Origin: DAHVFK01 sp035310985
GTDB lineage: Bacteria; Pseudomonadota; Gammaproteobacteria; Burkholderiales; SG8-39
NCBI GenBank assembly: GCA_035310985.1
Contig: DATGDH010000164.1
Location: 61,742-125,741 of the forward strand
Direction of reading: 5' to 3'
DNA: 64,000 nt
Below the pieces are notes generated by a model. The model saw only the letters and a list, made by a program, of their open reading frames with translations, was not told the DNA's origin and ran no database searches. The number at the start of each line of letters is the position of its first letter. The first letter of the stretch is position 1. The position numbers and the translations under genes were made by a program. Positions 60,352 to 64,000 of this stretch are shown piece by piece.

Positions 60352-60446
60352 GCGGCGTTGCGCGTGGGGCGCGAGCCATTCTGCGCAGTTGCTCCAGGGC
60401 TGGCAAGTCGCGCGCGGGGCCTCTAGGCGGTAAAATTTCACGCAAC

Positions 60447-61001
<555 letters not shown>

Positions 61002-61017
61002 ACGAAAGGGGAAAGCG

Positions 61018-61419
61018 ATGAGCGTACTGAAGGAGTTCAAGGAGTTCGCCGTCAAGGGCAACGTGGTCGACCTGGCCGTCGCGGTCATCATCGGCGCGGC
61101 GTTCGGCAAGATCGTGACCTCCTTCGTGGGGGACATCGTCATGCCGCCGCTCGGGCTGCTGATCGGAGGCGTCAACTTCACCGATCTCGCCGTGACGCTC
61201 AAGCCGGCCTCCGGGCAGACGCCTGCGGTGCTCTGGGCCTACGGGAAATTCCTGCAGGCGGTGTTCGATTTCACGATCATCGCATTCGCGATCTTCTTGG
61301 CCGTGAAGGGCATCAACCGCCTCAAGCGCGAGCAGCCCGCGGCGCCGGCCGAGCCGCCGGCGCCGCCGCGCCAGGAGCTGCTGCTCGAGGAGATCCGCGA
61401 CCTGCTGAAGAAGAAGTAG
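61018..61419 (+). CDS. mscL: Large-conductance mechanosensitive channel MscL
   Basis: MscL opens under membrane tension and releases solutes during osmotic downshock. The 133-residue subunit starts MSVLKEFKEFAVKGNVVDLA and has helix 1 AVAVIIGAAFGKIVTSFVGD, which carries the glycine-rich gate. A periplasmic loop, helix 2 (AVFDFTIIAFAIFLAVKGIN) and a cytoplasmic bundle ending LLEEIRDLLKKK follow. It is downstream of greB and convergent with the peptidase gene 6 bp away. Confidence 0.97.
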   Translation: MSVLKEFKEFAVKGNVVDLAVAVIIGAAFGKIVTSFVGDIVMPPLGLLIGGVNFTDLAVTLKPASGQTPAVLWAYGKFLQAVFDFTIIAFAIFLAVKGINRLKREQPAAPAEPPAPPRQELLLEEIRDLLKKK

Positions 61420-61425
61420 CCGCCG

Positions 61426-64000
61426 CTACCTGAAGTCGCCGGCGGCCACCACCGACAGCCGCGCCGGGTCGATGTGGCGACGCAAGGCCGTGTTCACCTC
61501 GTCGGCGGTGAGCGCCGCGACGCGCTTCTCGAATTCGACGTCCCAGCCGAAGTCGCGGCCCTTGAACAGGTAGTCGGCAAGGCGGCCGACCAGCTGCCGG
61601 TCGTTGCGGCGCGCGAGGCGCCGCGCCTCGATCAGCGCCGCGGCGCCACGAGAGACCTCGTCCGCGCTGAAGCCGTCGCGCACCGCGCGCGCCAGCTCCT
61701 CGCGCACGGCGCGCTCGACGCGCTCGCGGTTCGCGGGCGCGAAGATCGCCGAGACGCGGAAGGCCGCCAGCCGGTCGAAGCCGCTCGCATTGAACTGGCT
61801 GTAGACGCTGTAGGACAGCCCCTCTTTCTCGCGCACGCGGTGGGTGATGCGGCCCGTGAACGAGCCGCCGAGGAGGTAATTCGCGAGCACCAGCGCGGGA
61901 AAGTCCGGGTCGTCGTCGCGCAGCGGCAGGTTCATCCCGGCGCGCAGAACCGAGTTCGCCTTGTCCGGCGTGCGCAGCTCCTGCGCGGCCGGCCGCGCGT
62001 CGGAGAAATGCGCCGGCACGCGCGCAAAGGGCGAAGGATTCTTCCAGCCGCCGAAAAGCTCGACGAGCAGGCGCTCCAGCGCCTCCGGCTCGAAGTCGCC
62101 GGCGGCGGCGAAGTCCGCGCCGGTGGCCCCGAACAGTTCGCGGTAACAGCGCTCGGCGTCCCCGAGCTTCGCCGCCTGCAGGTTCTCCAGCTGCTCCTCG
62201 ACCGTCTCGGTGTAGAGCGGGTGGCCCTTGGGATAGGGCGAGAGGTGGCGCGCGAGCTGCAACGCGGCGATCGCCGCCGGGTCGCTGCGCTGCGCCTCGA
62301 CGGTGGTGAGCGAGGCACGCTTGATCTCGGCGAACTCCCCGGGCGGGAACGACGGCTGCTCGAGCGCCTCCGCGACCAGGCGCAAGGTCTCGCCGAGCTG
62401 CGCGCTGCGCACCTCGATGCTCGCGCCTTCGCCGCTCACGGTGACCGACGCGTTCAGCCGCTCGAGCGCGTCGTGCAGCTCGGCGCGCGTATGCCGGCGC
62501 GTGCCGCGCATGAGCATGCTGCCTGCGAGCGAGCAGGCGGTCTCGCGCCCGCTAAGGCTCCGCTCGTCGCCCCAGTGCAGCGTCAGCTGCGCCACGACGT
62601 TATTGCCGCGCGTTTTCTTCGGCAGCAGCGCGATGCGCATGCCGTTTGCGAGCGTTTTGCGGATGACGCGCGCTTCGACGTTCGCGGGCGTCGGATCGAA
62701 CTCTTCGCCCGCCGCGGTCCGCTCGCCGCCGCGCACCGCGGCGAGCGCCTCGCCCATGTCCGGCGCGGGCGGAATGGCGGCGCGGTCGGGATGAGCGGTC
62801 GGCACGAACTGCGCGAACACGCGGTTGGCGGGCTTCAGGTAGGCGGTCGCGACGCGCTGCACGTCCTCGCGCGTCACCGCGCGCAGCCTTTCGCGGTACA
62901 GGAAGAACAGCCGCCAGTCTCCGAGCGCCGAGAAATCCGACAGCGCTTGCGCCAGCGCCCGAGTGTCGAGCTGCGCCTTGTCGAAGTCGTTGAGCAGCTC
63001 GGTCTTCGCGCGCTGCACCTCCGCGGCGCGCACCGGATGGCGCACGAAGCCCTCCAGCGTGCCGAGCAGCGCGTCGCGCGCCGCGTCGAGCGAGGCGCCG
63101 CGCGGCAAGCCGGCGCCGAAGTAGGCGAAGCCCGGGTCGTGCAGGGAGCGCTCGAAGGCCCATACGTAGCTCGCCAGCCCCTTCTGCACCAATGAGCGGT
63201 GCAGCCTGCCCGAGGGCTTGTTGCCGAGTGCGCGGACCAGCACGTCGAGCGCCGGGTAATCGGGGTGCGCCGCGGCGGGCAGGCGGTAGAGCGCCGCGAC
63301 GAGCGGTGTGTCGCCGCTGCGCCGCAGGGTCACGCTGCGCGGCCCGTCCTGCGTTGGCTCGACCGTGTAGAGCTCGGGCAGCTTGCGCGCCGGGCGCGGG
63401 ACCGCGCCGAAGTCGCGCCCCACCGCGGCGAGCGCCTGCGCTTCGTCGAAGCGCCCGGCAATGATCAGCACCGCGTTGTCCGGCTGGTACCAGCTGCGAT
63501 AGAACGCCTGCAAGCGCTCGATCGGCACGTGCTCGATATCGGAGCGCGCGCCGATCGCCGGGTTGCGGTAGTTGTGCCACAGGTAGGCAAGCTGCACGGT
63601 GCGCTGGAACAGCACCGCGCCGGGGTTGTTCTCGCCCATTTCGAACTCGTTGCGCACCACGGTCATCTCGCTGTCCAAGTCGGCCCTGGAGATGAACGCG
63701 TTGACCATCCGGTCCGCCTCCATGCCGATCGCCCATTCGAGGTTGTCCCCGGCCGTGGGCAGCGTCTCGAAGTAGTTGGTTCGGTCGTTGGATGTGGTGC
63801 CGTTCCAGCGCGCGCCGCGCGCGGCGAATTCCTGCTTGACGTCCGTGTGCGCCTTCGAGCCCCGGAACATCAGGTGTTCGAGCAGGTGCGCCATGCCCTT
63901 CTCGCCGTAGCCTTCGTGGCGCGAGCCGACCAGATAGGTGACGTTCACCGTCACCGTGTTGGCCGAGGGATCGGGCACGGTGAGCACGCGCAGCCCGTTA
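61426..64000 (-). CDS. M16-family zinc peptidase (insulinase-like), 5' end outside window
   Basis: This is a pitrilysin-family metallopeptidase with two fused M16 units. The visible part is about 857 codons plus a stop. The N-terminal unit has the inverted zinc motif HLLEH (codons near 63874-63888) with the downstream NEFEMGENNPGAV. The second unit, from about VEARVIRKTLANGMRIALLP, lacks HxxEH, as is usual. The first visible codons (NGLRVLTVPDPSANTVTVNV) are strand 1 of the domain, so the start codon and probably a signal peptide lie past the right edge. Such tandem M16 proteins are mostly periplasmic in proteobacteria; this is inferred. Confidence 0.9.
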   Translation of the reverse strand, partial: NGLRVLTVPDPSANTVTVNVTYLVGSRHEGYGEKGMAHLLEHLMFRGSKAHTDVKQEFAARGARWNGTTSNDRTNYFETLPTAGDNLEWAIGMEADRMVNAFISRADLDSEMTVVRNEFEMGENNPGAVLFQRTVQLAYLWHNYRNPAIGARSDIEHVPIERLQAFYRSWYQPDNAVLIIAGRFDEAQALAAVGRDFGAVPRPARKLPELYTVEPTQDGPRSVTLRRSGDTPLVAALYRLPAAAHPDYPALDVLVRALGNKPSGRLHRSLVQKGLASYVWAFERSLHDPGFAYFGAGLPRGASLDAARDALLGTLEGFVRHPVRAAEVQRAKTELLNDFDKAQLDTRALAQALSDFSALGDWRLFFLYRERLRAVTREDVQRVATAYLKPANRVFAQFVPTAHPDRAAIPPAPDMGEALAAVRGGERTAAGEEFDPTPANVEARVIRKTLANGMRIALLPKKTRGNNVVAQLTLHWGDERSLSGRETACSLAGSMLMRGTRRHTRAELHDALERLNASVTVSGEGASIEVRSAQLGETLRLVAEALEQPSFPPGEFAEIKRASLTTVEAQRSDPAAIAALQLARHLSPYPKGHPLYTETVEEQLENLQAAKLGDAERCYRELFGATGADFAAAGDFEPEALERLLVELFGGWKNPSPFARVPAHFSDARPAAQELRTPDKANSVLRAGMNLPLRDDDPDFPALVLANYLLGGSFTGRITHRVREKEGLSYSVYSQFNASGFDRLAAFRVSAIFAPANRERVERAVREELARAVRDGFSADEVSRGAAALIEARRLARRNDRQLVGRLADYLFKGRDFGWDVEFEKRVAALTADEVNTALRRHIDPARLSVVAAGDFR

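Overview
The window is about 67% GC by eye and reads as one chromosomal stretch of a betaproteobacterium. The gene orders hrcA-nadK-recN // fur-bamE-dapB-carAB-greA-rlmE-ftsH-folP-glmM and tpiA-secG-tRNA-Leu(GAG)-nuoA-N support this. The genus cannot be fixed from sequence alone. The multiheme cytochrome genes, a complete cytochrome c maturation operon, an E. coli-type fumarate reductase and complex I point to a respiratory generalist with an anaerobic or iron-cycling side.

Layout. 1-1.9 kb: dnaK (cut by the window edge) and grpE on the minus strand, each behind a sigma-32 promoter. 2.0-7.8 kb: a DUF2249/hemerythrin protein, hemH-hrcA, nadK, recN and fur. 7.9-18.8 kb: bamE-dapB, carA-carB with a hairpin leader, greA-rlmE, ftsH-folP-glmM. 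18.9-23.2 kb: a lone pilW, then a Pst phosphate transporter cluster whose pstS has lost its middle. 23.2-28.7 kb: a Crp/Fnr-family regulator divergent from a four-gene electron-conduit operon (monoheme cytochrome c, NapC/CymA-type tetraheme quinol dehydrogenase, MtrA/MtoA-type decaheme, MtrB/PioB-type outer-membrane barrel). 28.8-35.7 kb: ccmABCDEFGHI. 35.7-40.4 kb: frdABCD, a UbiE-like methyltransferase and an unknown protein. 40.5-56.5 kb: tpiA, secG, tRNA-Leu, nuoA-N and a Nudix hydrolase. 56.5-64 kb: a class II ribonucleotide reductase, a membrane ankyrin protein, greB, mscL and a truncated M16 peptidase gene.

How the parts fit. The housekeeping backbone ftsH-folP-glmM ... tpiA-secG-tRNA-Leu(GAG)-nuo resembles the E. 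coli order ftsH-folP-glmM-secG-leuU. About 21.7 kb of accessory material sits in its middle. Most of that material makes one electron-transfer theme. The conduit moves electrons between the quinone pool, periplasm and cell exterior. The Ccm proteins attach the 15 haems of its cytochromes. Fumarate reductase offers a quinol-oxidising terminal step, and the UbiE paralog may tailor the quinone. Palindromes of Fnr type (TTGA-N6-TCAA) lie in front of both the conduit operon and frdA, each 32 nt (centre to centre) from a possible -10 hexamer, so a shared Crp/Fnr-type control is a reasonable inference. The conduit lacks an MtrC/OmcA-like surface cytochrome, so its gene content resembles the Mto/Pio (Fe(II)-oxidising) type more than the Shewanella Mtr type. 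That direction of electron flow is inferred, not shown.
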